Of a stretch of DNA of 18,939 nt, positions 1 through 8,269 are shown one piece after another. Source of the DNA: Oscillospiraceae bacterium. GTDB taxonomy: Bacteria; Bacillota; Clostridia; Oscillospirales; Oscillospiraceae. The notes below the pieces were generated by a model that saw only the letters and a program-made list of their open reading frames with translations, was not told where the DNA came from and made no database searches. Where the stretch lies: assembly GCA_031266955.1 (NCBI GenBank), contig JAISAA010000099.1, forward strand, positions 1 through 18,939, written 5' to 3'. How positions within the stretch are numbered: position 1 is the first letter of the stretch; each line of letters opens with the position of its first letter. The translations under genes and the position numbers were made by a program.

Positions 1-387
1 ACGATGAACGGAATATCACTTGATAAACGCCGGTTCGACGCGGCGGCGCAAGCCGAAATGATCCCGCTCGAAGACCGCGACTTCACGAACGGCATACGAA
101 TAATGCGCTCGAACCCCGATGGCAGCGGAACCGGGCATTATTTCAACTCCCCCGACGAGATCGATATGACGGATCCGTTTTTCGCGAACTACGCGCTGAC
201 CGAGGACGACGTGGAGCGCGCGCTCCGCGCCGTATCCGGCGCGAACACCGCGATATCGTCGGACGAGCAGATATCAAAAATCGTCACGGAGGAAGCCGAG
301 GCCTTCTTCTCCGGCGCCAAAACAGCCGAGGAAACGGCAAACATAATCCAAAGCCGCGCGGCGATCTACGTTAGTGAAATAAGCTAA
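1..387 (+). CDS. Propeller/solute-binding lipoprotein, copy 1 (C-terminal fragment, cut by window edge)
   Basis: This is the last 128 codons of a lipoprotein whose beginning lies left of the window. The reading frame is open from base 1, and the ATG at base 4 is internal: the residues TNGISLDKRRF occur at the same place inside copy 5 (8270-10675), about 130 residues before its end. The piece covers the C-terminal end of a family 1 solute-binding-like domain, with the array's conserved blocks PLEDRDFTN, SPDEIDMTDPFF, ALTEDD, SDEQISKIVTEEAEAF and GAKTAEETANIIQSR. The ending FFSGAKTAEE...YVSE is closest to copies 4 and 5 and differs from the WAGAKTA...VGESR ending of copies 2 and 3. It shows that the array extends beyond the left edge. 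The bound ligand is unknown. Confidence 0.9.
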   Translation, partial: TMNGISLDKRRFDAAAQAEMIPLEDRDFTNGIRIMRSNPDGSGTGHYFNSPDEIDMTDPFFANYALTEDDVERALRAVSGANTAISSDEQISKIVTEEAEAFFSGAKTAEETANIIQSRAAIYVSEIS

Positions 388-402
388 GGCGCCGAAACAT
401 AT

Positions 403-426
403 GTAGGGGCGCGATTTATCGCGCCC
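403..426 (+). repeat. GTAGGGGC palindromic repeat, GCGCGAT stem
   Basis: GTAGGGGC leads into a perfect 9-base inverted repeat, GGGCGCGAT / ATCGCGCCC, separated by TT. It sits 15 bases after the stop of copy 1 and ends 31 bases before the ribosome site of copy 2. The same element recurs at 2852-2875 and, reversed, at 17501-17524. There is no T-run after the stem, so it is not a typical terminator. Confidence 0.85.
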
Positions 427-450
427 TCCCCCCGCGCCCGCACCTCAAAA

Positions 451-457
451 GGGGAGG
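451..457 (+). promoter_or_regulatory. Ribosome binding site of copy 2 that decides its start
   Basis: GGGGAGG lies directly against an ATG at 458 but six bases before the ATG at 464. The leaders of copies 3 and 5 read AAGGAGAGGATAAAA(A)ATG, which aligns this site with the ATG at 464; the ATG at 458 corresponds to the ATA of those leaders. The start at 464 is therefore preferred. Confidence 0.7.
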
Positions 458-463
458 ATGAAA

Positions 464-2842
464 ATGAAAAGGCACAACCGATGTCTCACAGCGGCGATCA
501 CGCTGTCAGCCCTTATTCTCTCCGGCTGCGGCGAGACGGCGAAATCTGAAACGCCGGACGCGTCCGGCGTGCAATCGGAAAAAATCTCGTTTGAAAACGT
601 CTATACCGAAACGGAACTGCCTATAGAGCTCGACAGCTTAACCGACCACGGCGTAAAATCAGCCTGGGGCCGCGTCTACTTCAACGGCTATGTAAAGCAA
701 GAGCCGCAGCAGAGCTCCGATGTTGTTCAAGCTCTCATATCCTGCGACCTCACGGGCGGCGACGTCAAAACGCACTGGGAGCCGCCGCCGGAGGAGCGGA
801 CGGCGACGGCGGCGGTCAAGGATGAGACGACCCTCGCGGCCTTCGACGCGGACGCCGAGGGGTGCGTTTACCTCGTGCTGTCCCACACGCACCGCGACTA
901 TACGGACGAGCGAAGCGCGGTTTATGAAAGCACGCTCAGCCTGATAAAGCTCGCCCCCGACGGGACGGAGATATTCAACACGGATTTAGCTTCCCCGGAG
1001 GGCGGGGAGCTCGGCGATATTTACATTCAGGACGTCCTGCGCGACGCGGCGGGGAATATTTATCTGCATTCCCGGGGAATTCACGTCTACACGCCGGACG
1101 GCAAATACTCGTTCACCGTCTCGGAGCAAGCGACGACATACATAGAGGCCGTGACGACGACGAACGACGGCAAGGTCATTTACGCGGTGCAGGGACAGCC
1201 GGGCACAAGCCGGGGCTATTTTTTCACGCCCATAGACGCCGCCGCGAGGTCCGCCGGAGCGCCGGTGAAATACACCGGTTCGCACTACTTTAACGGAATA
1301 TTCCCCGGCGGCGGCGATTATCTTTTCTACTACCAATATCAAACCGGGATATACGGAATGGACGGCGCGACGATGAACGGCGTTAAGCTCGTTGACTTCA
1401 TAAACTCGGACGTCGCTTTTGACGGGAACCGGACCTTCGCGCCCATTGACGGCGGCGGATTTGTTATGGCGCCCACGCGCTTTGGCAGTATGAGCGGCGG
1501 CGCGATCACCGTGTCGCTCCTCACGGAGGACAAGAACGCGTCTGTCGGGGAGAAAACCGTGCTCACGCTCGGGGTTTTAGCCGGCAACGTCAATCACGTC
1601 ACGCGGTTCAACGGGTCGAGCAACACGTCGCGCGTGATAATCAAGGATTATTATTCGGAGGGCGGCGCGGCGCAGCTTGACCTCGACATAATCAGCTCTC
1701 GCGCGCCGGATATCATATGCCTGCCGGCGCCGTCCTCAAAATACGCGTCAAAGGGCGTGCTGGCGGATCTGACGCCGTTCCTCGAATCCGGAAAGCACGG
1801 CCTCTCGCGCGAAGATATGTTTGAAAACATATTAGAGCTCGGGTCGGCGGACGGGAAGCTTTTTCAGATAGCGCCGAGCTTTAATATTTGGACGCTTGCC
1901 GGCAAGCAGTCCGTTTTCGGCGAGCGCGGGACCGTGACGCCGGCGGAGCTCGCGGCAATCGCGGACGAGTATCCGGACGCCGTGATAATACCCGATATAA
2001 CGCCGTACTTCTGGCTGAGCTACGAGCTGTGGCACTGTACGGAGGATTTCATCGATTGGGAGTCGGGCGTCTGCTCGTTTGACAGCCGGGAATTTATCGG
2101 CATACTCGAATTCAGCAAGCGCTTTCCCGCGGAGATAGATTACAGCGGGCGATATTCAAGTCAGGACGCGTTCGCGGAATACGAGCGGGATATCGCGGCG
2201 GCGTTTATCGAAGACCGCGCGCTTTTATACAGGACGTACACGTACTGCGGCGGCGTGCGTATGGCGCACGATATGGACACCGTATTCGGGGAAAAGACGG
2301 CGCTTATCGGATACCCGACGACGGGCGGCAACGGAAGCGTCATAGTGAGCGATCACGGCTTTTACGCCATTTCCGCCTCGTCGCCGAACAAGGAAGCGGC
2401 GTGGGAATTTATTTGCAGCGTGATAGGCTATGAGCGTGAGGATGGTTTCACCCGTATGTTCGGCGCGATATCTGTAGACAAGCGGCAGTTTGAGGAGAGG
2501 GCGAGGCAGGAAATGCTCCCGCTTGAAGAACGCGACTTCACAAACGGCGTGCAAGTGGCGAGAGCGCACCCGTCCGGCTCGGCGCGCGAATATACGCTTA
2601 CCTCTCCCGAGGATATCGACAGGACAGACCCGTTTTTCGCGGACTACGAGCTGACGGAGGAGGATATCGAGCGCTCGCTGCGCGCGATAGAAGGCGCGGA
2701 CACGCTTTATTCATTCGACGAACAGATATCAAACATCGTTATGGAGGAAGCCGAAGCCTTCTGGGCCGGCGCGAAAACCGCCGAAGAAACGGCAAAAATC
2801 ATACAAAGCCGCGTGTCGCTCTACGTAGGCGAAAGCAGATGA
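464..2842 (+). CDS. Propeller/solute-binding lipoprotein, copy 2
   Basis: A 792-residue predicted lipoprotein anchored to the outer face of the membrane. Residues 1-22 are a lipoprotein signal peptide: a basic start MKRHNR, a hydrophobic stretch, and lipobox LSGC with C22 as the lipidated cysteine. Residues about 40-310 contain propeller-like strands with D-x-x-G-N/x-x-Y/W patterns (FDADAEGCVYLV, RDAAGNIYLH, HVYTPDGKYSF). Around residue 312 is the array's linker FINSDV followed by DGGGFVM. From about residue 363 a family 1 solute-binding-like domain begins (TVLTLG; APDII; KGVLADLTPFL; FGEKTALIGYPT; SSPNKEAAWEFI), ending in WAGAKTAEETAKIIQSR. Family knowledge says such domains capture sugars or peptides for ABC transporters, but no transporter gene is nearby. 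The start at 464 is chosen over an in-frame ATG at 458 by ribosome-site spacing. Ligand unknown. Confidence 0.88.
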   Translation: MKRHNRCLTAAITLSALILSGCGETAKSETPDASGVQSEKISFENVYTETELPIELDSLTDHGVKSAWGRVYFNGYVKQEPQQSSDVVQALISCDLTGGDVKTHWEPPPEERTATAAVKDETTLAAFDADAEGCVYLVLSHTHRDYTDERSAVYESTLSLIKLAPDGTEIFNTDLASPEGGELGDIYIQDVLRDAAGNIYLHSRGIHVYTPDGKYSFTVSEQATTYIEAVTTTNDGKVIYAVQGQPGTSRGYFFTPIDAAARSAGAPVKYTGSHYFNGIFPGGGDYLFYYQYQTGIYGMDGATMNGVKLVDFINSDVAFDGNRTFAPIDGGGFVMAPTRFGSMSGGAITVSLLTEDKNASVGEKTVLTLGVLAGNVNHVTRFNGSSNTSRVIIKDYYSEGGAAQLDLDIISSRAPDIICLPAPSSKYASKGVLADLTPFLESGKHGLSREDMFENILELGSADGKLFQIAPSFNIWTLAGKQSVFGERGTVTPAELAAIADEYPDAVIIPDITPYFWLSYELWHCTEDFIDWESGVCSFDSREFIGILEFSKRFPAEIDYSGRYSSQDAFAEYERDIAAAFIEDRALLYRTYTYCGGVRMAHDMDTVFGEKTALIGYPTTGGNGSVIVSDHGFYAISASSPNKEAAWEFICSVIGYEREDGFTRMFGAISVDKRQFEERARQEMLPLEERDFTNGVQVARAHPSGSAREYTLTSPEDIDRTDPFFADYELTEEDIERSLRAIEGADTLYSFDEQISNIVMEEAEAFWAGAKTAEETAKIIQSRVSLYVGESR

Positions 2843-2851
2843 ACGCCGATC

Positions 2852-2875
2852 GTAGGGGCGCGATTTATCGCGCCC
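2852..2875 (+). repeat. GTAGGGGC palindromic repeat, GCGCGAT stem
   Basis: An exact second copy of the 24-base element at 403-426, again just after an array gene (9 bases past the stop of copy 2). GTAGGGGC precedes the inverted repeat GGGCGCGAT / ATCGCGCCC. Confidence 0.85.
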
Positions 2876-2899
2876 GGGGAACGCGCCGCTCCCCCGTCC

Positions 2900-3003
2900 G
2901 TAGGGGCGGACCTGCGTGTCCGCCCTGGATGAATACGTTTCCGTCCCGGGATACGTCACCCCGGGATACACCGCCCAGGGCGAACACATAGGTTCGCCCC
3001 TAC
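2900..3003. repeat. Pair of facing GTAGGGGC palindromic elements
   Basis: Two related hairpin elements point towards each other. The left one (2900-2926) is GTAGGGGC with stem GGGCGGAC / GTCCGCCC and loop CTGCGT. The right one (2976-3003, reversed) has stem GGGCGAAC / GTTCGCCC and loop CTATGT when read on the minus strand. The 49 bases between them hold two CCCGGGATAC motifs. The stem sequences differ between the two ends, yet each pairs with itself. After the right arm comes a short stretch, GGTTCCCGG then AAAATATTTCG, that is shared with the leader of copy 5. Confidence 0.8.
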
Positions 3004-3050
3004 GAGGTTCCCGGTAAAATATTTCGAGGATTTTTAAGGAGAGGATAAAA

Positions 3051-5444
3051 ATGAAAAAGTTCAGGAAATGTTCCACGGCGGCGGTAACGCTTCTATCGCT
3101 GCTCCTTGCCGCCTGCAACGGCGCGGCAAAGCCTCTAAGCTCCGACGCGCCGGACGTGACCGGCGCTCAAACGGAAAAAATCGCGTTCGAGAACGTCTAC
3201 GCCGAAACGCAGCTTCCGGTAGAATTTCACGGCTACGGCAATTCAGTGGTCTGCGCCGGAGAGCGCATCTATTACAGCACCACGCTGCGCTCCGAAGGCG
3301 AGCCCGGCGGCGGGAACGCCGCGACGGAGACGCAAAAGCTCATATCCTGCGACCTCGACGGCGGCGACGAAAAAATCCACTGGGAGCAAACGGCGGAGAC
3401 GGCCGAAGAAGCGTCGGCGGTGGAAAATACGCAGCTTCCCGCGTTTGACGCGGACGCCGACGGGAATCTGTGGCTCGTGCTCTCGGAGATAGTCTCTGAC
3501 GGCGACGAAGACTATGAGAGCAAAACGCGGCTTGTAAAGCTCGCCCCCGACGGGACGGAGGTATTCAACACGGAGCTATCCTTGCCGGGGGACGCGCAAA
3601 GCGGCTCGCTTTACGGCGCGAACTTAGAGCGCGACGCGGCGGGGAATATATATCTGCACGCCCAGGATATTCACGTGTTCTCAGCCGGCGGGGATTACGC
3701 GTTTACGCTGAAGGAGGCGTTGGGCGGCATATATTCGATGGTCGCGACGAACGAGGGCGGCGTGATATACATAACGCTTGATGCGACGGGCGCCGCCGCG
3801 AGCTACGTGGTAAAGCCGATAGACTTCGCGGCGAGGTCGGCGGGCGCGGCGATAAAGCTCGGCCTCTCGGGGTATTTTAACAATACGTCCCGCGGCTCCG
3901 GCGAATATTCGTTCTATTACCAGTATCAGAGCGGGATCTACGGCGCGAAGCTCGATATGGCGCTCGGGACGTTCACGGGCGAAAAGGTCGTTGACTTCAT
4001 AAATTCCGATATCGACCCCAGTAACGCGGGAGCCCTCGTGACTGTTGACGGCGGAGGCTTTATCAATCTCGTCTCAGAAGCCAGAATAACCGGAGTGACG
4101 ACCCGGCTGTTCCGGCTTACGGAGGACAAAAACGCCACGCTCGAGGGAAAAACCGTCCTGACGCTCGGAACAGCCTACGGCGGCGACCCGTACGTTACGA
4201 AATTCAACAAGGCGAGCCGGACGACGCGGATAATCGTAAAGGATTATTCCGAATACAACACGCCCGACGACTACAACGCGGGGCAGACGCAGCTCGACCT
4301 CGACATTCTCGCAGGGCGCGTGCCGGACATCATATCGGTGCGGGGGCGGATATCGAAGTACGCGTCGAAGGGCCTGCTGGCCGACCTGACGCCGTTCCTC
4401 GATTCCGGGGAGCACGGAATTTCCCGTGAGGATTTGTTTGAAAATATACTCACGGCGAGCTCTTCAAACGGAAAGCTATATCAGATCATACCGCGCTTTA
4501 ATATCGTGACGCTCGCCGGCAAGCAGTCCATATTCGGCGAGCGCGAGAGCATCACCTCGGCGGAGCTCGCCGCTATCGCCGACGCGCGCCCGGACGCCGC
4601 AATAATGGAAAACACAACGTCGGCCGACTGGCTGAGCAACGCCGTGTGGCTCGGGATGAACAATTATATCGACTGGGAGGCCGGCGAGTGCGCGTTCAAC
4701 ACACAGGAGTTTATCGACACGCTTGAATTCAGCAAGCGCTTCCCCAAGTCGATCGACTACAACGCGCTGTATTCGGATCAGGACGCGTATATGGCGTACT
4801 TCCGCGATTTGGAGACGGCGTATCCGGACGGACGAATACTTCTGACAGGCGCCTATATGTACTCGCGCACGGCGCGCAATATGGATTTCTTATTCGGCGA
4901 GAAAGCGGCGCTCATAGGCTATCCGACGGCGGGGACGAGCGGAAGCGTCATAATGAGCTCCGGCGGCTACGCGATATCCGCCTCGTCGCCGAACAAGGAC
5001 GCGGCGTGGGAATTCATCTGCGGCGCGATAGACCTTGCCGGCGAAATAAGCTCCGGAATGTTCAGCGGGACGCCCTTGGACAAAAGAAAATTTGAGGAGT
5101 CGATACAGCTTGAAATGCTCCCGCTCGAGGACCGCGACTTCACAAACGGCGTGGACGTTACGCGCGCCGACGCCTACGGCGGTATGCAAGGCTGGACGAT
5201 GAGCTCCGTTGACGACATCGACAAGACCGACCCGTTTTACGAGAACTATCCGCTGACGCAGGAGGAAACCGACCGCGTGCGCCGCATCATAGAAGGCGCG
5301 TATGTCGTCGCCTTATCAGACGAGCAGATATCAAAGATCATCACGGAGGAAGCCGAGGCGTTCTGGGCCGGCGCCAAAACCGCCGCGGAAACGGCAGGCA
5401 TCATCCAAAGCCGCGTGTCCCTGTACGTGGGCGAATCAAGATGA
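3051..5444 (+). CDS. Propeller/solute-binding lipoprotein, copy 3
   Basis: A 797-residue lipoprotein of the same family. AAGGAGAGG at 3036-3044 precedes the ATG by six bases. The signal peptide MKKFRKC... ends in lipobox LAAC with C22. The N-terminal half shows propeller-like blocks (FDADADGNLWLVL, RDAAGNIYLHAQDIHVF), then the FINSDI linker near residue 320 and DGGGFI. The solute-binding-like half begins near residue 367 (TVLTLG), with NKASRTTRIIVKDYSEYNT, DLDILAGRVPDII, KGLLADLTPFL and SSPNKDAAWEFI. The stretch between WEFI and LDKRKF, a short variable loop, reads AGEISSGMFSGT and differs from every other copy. The C-terminal end WAGAKTAAETAGIIQSR matches copy 2. Its stop is 14 bases before copy 4, so the two are very likely co-transcribed. 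Ligand unknown. Confidence 0.9.
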   Translation: MKKFRKCSTAAVTLLSLLLAACNGAAKPLSSDAPDVTGAQTEKIAFENVYAETQLPVEFHGYGNSVVCAGERIYYSTTLRSEGEPGGGNAATETQKLISCDLDGGDEKIHWEQTAETAEEASAVENTQLPAFDADADGNLWLVLSEIVSDGDEDYESKTRLVKLAPDGTEVFNTELSLPGDAQSGSLYGANLERDAAGNIYLHAQDIHVFSAGGDYAFTLKEALGGIYSMVATNEGGVIYITLDATGAAASYVVKPIDFAARSAGAAIKLGLSGYFNNTSRGSGEYSFYYQYQSGIYGAKLDMALGTFTGEKVVDFINSDIDPSNAGALVTVDGGGFINLVSEARITGVTTRLFRLTEDKNATLEGKTVLTLGTAYGGDPYVTKFNKASRTTRIIVKDYSEYNTPDDYNAGQTQLDLDILAGRVPDIISVRGRISKYASKGLLADLTPFLDSGEHGISREDLFENILTASSSNGKLYQIIPRFNIVTLAGKQSIFGERESITSAELAAIADARPDAAIMENTTSADWLSNAVWLGMNNYIDWEAGECAFNTQEFIDTLEFSKRFPKSIDYNALYSDQDAYMAYFRDLETAYPDGRILLTGAYMYSRTARNMDFLFGEKAALIGYPTAGTSGSVIMSSGGYAISASSPNKDAAWEFICGAIDLAGEISSGMFSGTPLDKRKFEESIQLEMLPLEDRDFTNGVDVTRADAYGGMQGWTMSSVDDIDKTDPFYENYPLTQEETDRVRRIIEGAYVVALSDEQISKIITEEAEAFWAGAKTAAETAGIIQSRVSLYVGESR

Positions 5445-5458
5445 CGGGAGGAACGTAA

Positions 5459-7963
5459 ATGAAAATCAGGAAACGCTTCACGGCGGCGGTAACGCTCTTA
5501 TCGCTGCTGTCATTGACTCTCTTGGGCTGCGGCGGAGCCGGCAAGCCCGACGGCCCGGACGCGCCGGGCGCGTCCGGCGCCCCCGGCGAAACGCTCGCCT
5601 TTGAAAACGTCTACACCGAAACGCCGCTGCCGATAGAGCTCACCCGCGTCAACTACAACGGCGTAAGATCCGCCGGAGGCCGCGTCTATTTCAGCGGCTA
5701 TAAGACCGCGCCGCCGACGGAGGTACCTCCCGCAGAGGACGGCGAAGGCGCGGAGCTCCCGCGCGACCTGTTGGAGTACATTTCGTTTCAGCCGATGATA
5801 CCGGCGCTCATATCCTGCAAGCTCGACGGAAGCGACACAAAAACGCACTGGGAGTTGCCTCCCCAAAGCGCCGCTGACGGCGGCGTCAGCGAATACACGC
5901 AGCTCACGGCGTTTGACGCGGACGCGGAAGGGAACCTCTGGCTCGCGATATTAACGACGCGCAGCGACGACGCGGACCCCGCCGATCCGATTTACGAAAA
6001 CGAGCTGAGCATCGTAAAGCTCGCTCCCGACGGCGCGGAGCTGTTCAACACGGATTTATCCTCCCCGGAGGGCGGCGGGCTCAGCGAGCTGTACGTTCAG
6101 GCTATACTGCACGACTCGGCGGGAAACATCTATCTGCAAGCACAGGACATTCACGCGTTTTCAGCCGACGGGAAATACGCGTTTACGCTGCGCGACGCGT
6201 CGTCATACATTCAGGCGATGACGGCGACGAATGAGGGCGAGATCATATATCTCGTTCAGGAATCGGCGGGCGCGAGCGTGAGCGGGGTTTTCAAGCCCAT
6301 AGACTTTGCGGCGAAGGCGGCGGGCGCGGCGCTGAAATACAACGGCGGCGGCTACTTAGGAAGCAACGTAAGCATTTATCCCGGCAGCGGCGAGTATATG
6401 TTCTATTACCTGTATCAGACCGGGATATACGGGATGGACCGCGCGACGATGACGGGGGTGAAAATCGTTGACTTCATAAATTCCGATATAAGCTACGACG
6501 GGACGCAGTCCTTCGCGCCGATAGACGGCGGCGGCTTTATTATGATGGTGCAAAGCTCCGGCCGTATGGACACCACAACGGCGGTATCCGTCCTCACGGA
6601 GGACAAAAACGCGTCGCTCGAGGGCAAGACCGTGCTGACGCTCGGCTCGTTTTACAGCGACGTCGCCGCCGTTATGCGCTTTAATAAGGCCAGCCGCACG
6701 GCGCGCATAATCGTCCGGGACTATTCCGAATACAACACGGGCGGCGACAATACCGGGGGACAGACGCAGTTCGATATGGACGTCATAGGAGGCCGCGCGC
6801 CGGACATCATCGCGCTGCCGGGCTCCGCCGCGAAATACGCGGCAAAGGGCGCGCTGGCGGATTTAACTCCGTTCCTCGAATCGGGAAAGCACGGCGTTTC
6901 GCGCGAGGATCTGTTTGAAAATATCCTCGCTCTCGGTTCGACGGACGGAAAGGTATTTCAAATTATGCCGCGGTTCTATATAATGACGCTTGCCGGTAAG
7001 CAGTCCATATTCGGAGAGCGCGACGGCATAACGGCGGCGGAGCTTTCCGAAATCGCCGATAAATACCCCGACGCCTCGATAATTCAGAATATGACGGCGT
7101 CAAGCTGGCTGAGCTACGCGATGTGGCTGGGGATGAGCAATTACATTGACTGGGAGGCCGGGACGTGCTCGTTCGACAGCCAAGAGTTCATCGACGCGCT
7201 GGAGTTCAGCCGGCGCTTCCCGAAAGAGTCCGGCGGCATCGGCGGCGAGCCGTTCAACCAATCGGCGTTTCTCGAATATCAGCGCGAGATGGAGGGCGCG
7301 TATGCCGAAGACCGCGTACTTTTGTACAGCAACACGACGTTCCGGGGCTCGGTGCGCTTAGCGCGCGAAATGGACGTCATATTCGGAGAGAAAACGACGC
7401 TGGTCGGCTACCCGGCGGCGGGCGGCGGCGGAGGCATCGTCATGAGCGCCGGAAGCGGAGTCTACGCCATATCCGAGTCGTCGCCGAACAAGGACTTGTC
7501 GTGGGAGTTCATATGCAGCGTTATAACCTATAACGATAATAATGAAAGCAGCGGCGGGGGCCGCGTGATGCGATTCGACGACGGCGGCATAGCCTTAGAC
7601 AAGCGGCTGTTTGACGAGGCGGCGCGCGCCGAAATGGTCCCGCTGGAGGAGCGCGACTTCACAAATCCCATGTACGTTTTGCGCCCGAATCCGGACGGCG
7701 GAGCAAGCGCCCGCATCTTCACCTCCCCCGGTGATATCGATATGACCGACCCGTATTTCGCGAGCTACGCGCTGACGGAGGACGACATAGCACGGGCATT
7801 TCGCGCCATATCGGGAGCGAACGCGATGATGTCGTCCGACGAGCAGATATCGCAGATCGTCACGGAGGAAGCCGAAGCCTTCTTCTCCGGCGCCAAAACA
7901 GCCGAAGAAACGGCAGGCATCATCCAAAGCCGCGCGTCGCTCTACGTGAGCGAAACGAGTTGA
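5459..7963 (+). CDS. Propeller/solute-binding lipoprotein, copy 4
   Basis: An 834-residue member, longer than copies 2, 3 and 5. GGGAGG at 5446-5451 sits seven bases before the ATG and within the 14-base gap after copy 3, which indicates a shared transcript. Signal peptide MKIRKR... has lipobox LLGC with C24. Much of the extra length is a proline- and acid-rich insertion at about residues 82-115 (around PPTEVPPAEDGEG) within the propeller-like half, and a Gly/Asn/Ser-rich loop near residues 690-710 (around NDNNESSGGG). Propeller motifs include FDADAEGNLWLA and HDSAGNIYLQAQDIHAF. The linker is FINSDI, and the solute-binding-like half starts near residue 391 with TVLTLG, then APDII, KGALADLTPFL and SSPNKDLSWEFI. 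The end FFSGAKTAEETAGIIQSR resembles copies 1 and 5. Ligand unknown. Confidence 0.9.
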   Translation: MKIRKRFTAAVTLLSLLSLTLLGCGGAGKPDGPDAPGASGAPGETLAFENVYTETPLPIELTRVNYNGVRSAGGRVYFSGYKTAPPTEVPPAEDGEGAELPRDLLEYISFQPMIPALISCKLDGSDTKTHWELPPQSAADGGVSEYTQLTAFDADAEGNLWLAILTTRSDDADPADPIYENELSIVKLAPDGAELFNTDLSSPEGGGLSELYVQAILHDSAGNIYLQAQDIHAFSADGKYAFTLRDASSYIQAMTATNEGEIIYLVQESAGASVSGVFKPIDFAAKAAGAALKYNGGGYLGSNVSIYPGSGEYMFYYLYQTGIYGMDRATMTGVKIVDFINSDISYDGTQSFAPIDGGGFIMMVQSSGRMDTTTAVSVLTEDKNASLEGKTVLTLGSFYSDVAAVMRFNKASRTARIIVRDYSEYNTGGDNTGGQTQFDMDVIGGRAPDIIALPGSAAKYAAKGALADLTPFLESGKHGVSREDLFENILALGSTDGKVFQIMPRFYIMTLAGKQSIFGERDGITAAELSEIADKYPDASIIQNMTASSWLSYAMWLGMSNYIDWEAGTCSFDSQEFIDALEFSRRFPKESGGIGGEPFNQSAFLEYQREMEGAYAEDRVLLYSNTTFRGSVRLAREMDVIFGEKTTLVGYPAAGGGGGIVMSAGSGVYAISESSPNKDLSWEFICSVITYNDNNESSGGGRVMRFDDGGIALDKRLFDEAARAEMVPLEERDFTNPMYVLRPNPDGGASARIFTSPGDIDMTDPYFASYALTEDDIARAFRAISGANAMMSSDEQISQIVTEEAEAFFSGAKTAEETAGIIQSRASLYVSETS

Positions 7964-8046
7964 TGATTTAACGTGCGTGCGCGCACGGGGAACGCCGCGG
8001 TCGCGGCGGACGCGCCGTTACCGCCCGCGAATACGGACGGCGTCTT

Positions 8047-8117
8047 GTAGGGGCAACCCTTGCGGTTGCCCTTCTCCCACCGACAATGCGCAGGGCAACC
8101 GCAAGGGTTGCCCCTAC
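8047..8117. repeat. Perfect 26-base inverted repeat built from two facing GTAGGGGC hairpin elements
   Basis: The arm 8047-8072 and its exact reverse complement at 8092-8117 flank a 19-base spacer. Each arm is itself a hairpin: GTAG, stem GGGCAACC, loop CTTGC, stem GGTTGCCC. The layout matches the pair at 2900-3003, with a different stem sequence. Right of the arm, GGGTTCCCGG followed by AAAATATTTCG resembles bases 3007-3026 in the leader of copy 3. Confidence 0.9.
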
Positions 8118-8148
8118 GGGGTTCCCGGAACCGGGAAAATATTTCGCA

Positions 8149-8217
8149 GTCGCCCGTCCGGGCGACCGGGCCGTAGGCCCGCAAATACAAATCAACCAAC
8201 CGCCCGGCAAAGCCGGG
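8149..8217 (+). repeat. Three short GC-rich hairpins in the leader of copy 5
   Basis: Three inverted repeats follow one another: GTCGCCCG / CGGGCGAC (8149-8166, loop TC), CGGGCC / GGCCCG (8167-8181, loop GTA) and CCCGGC / GCCGGG (8203-8217, loop AAA). The first stem recurs at 13276-13294 ahead of copy 7. None is followed by a T-run, so they are more likely repeat elements or RNA-structure signals than standard terminators. Confidence 0.65.
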
Positions 8218-8251
8218 TGATGCACAAAATCAAGTGACGCACAAAATCAAA
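8218..8251 (+). repeat. Two tandem 17-base direct repeats just upstream of copy 5
   Basis: TGATGCACAAAATCAAG is followed directly by TGACGCACAAAATCAAA, 15 of 17 bases identical. The second unit ends four bases before the AAGGAGAGG ribosome site of copy 5. A regulatory role is possible but unproven. Confidence 0.7.
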
Positions 8252-8269
8252 TGTTAAGGAGAGGATAAA

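Noticed and set aside
7942..8225. Minus-strand open frames giving peptides such as GNPVGATLAVALRIVGG
   Set aside because: They are translations of the palindromic repeat elements and the intergenic hairpins, with no ribosome site or coding signal.
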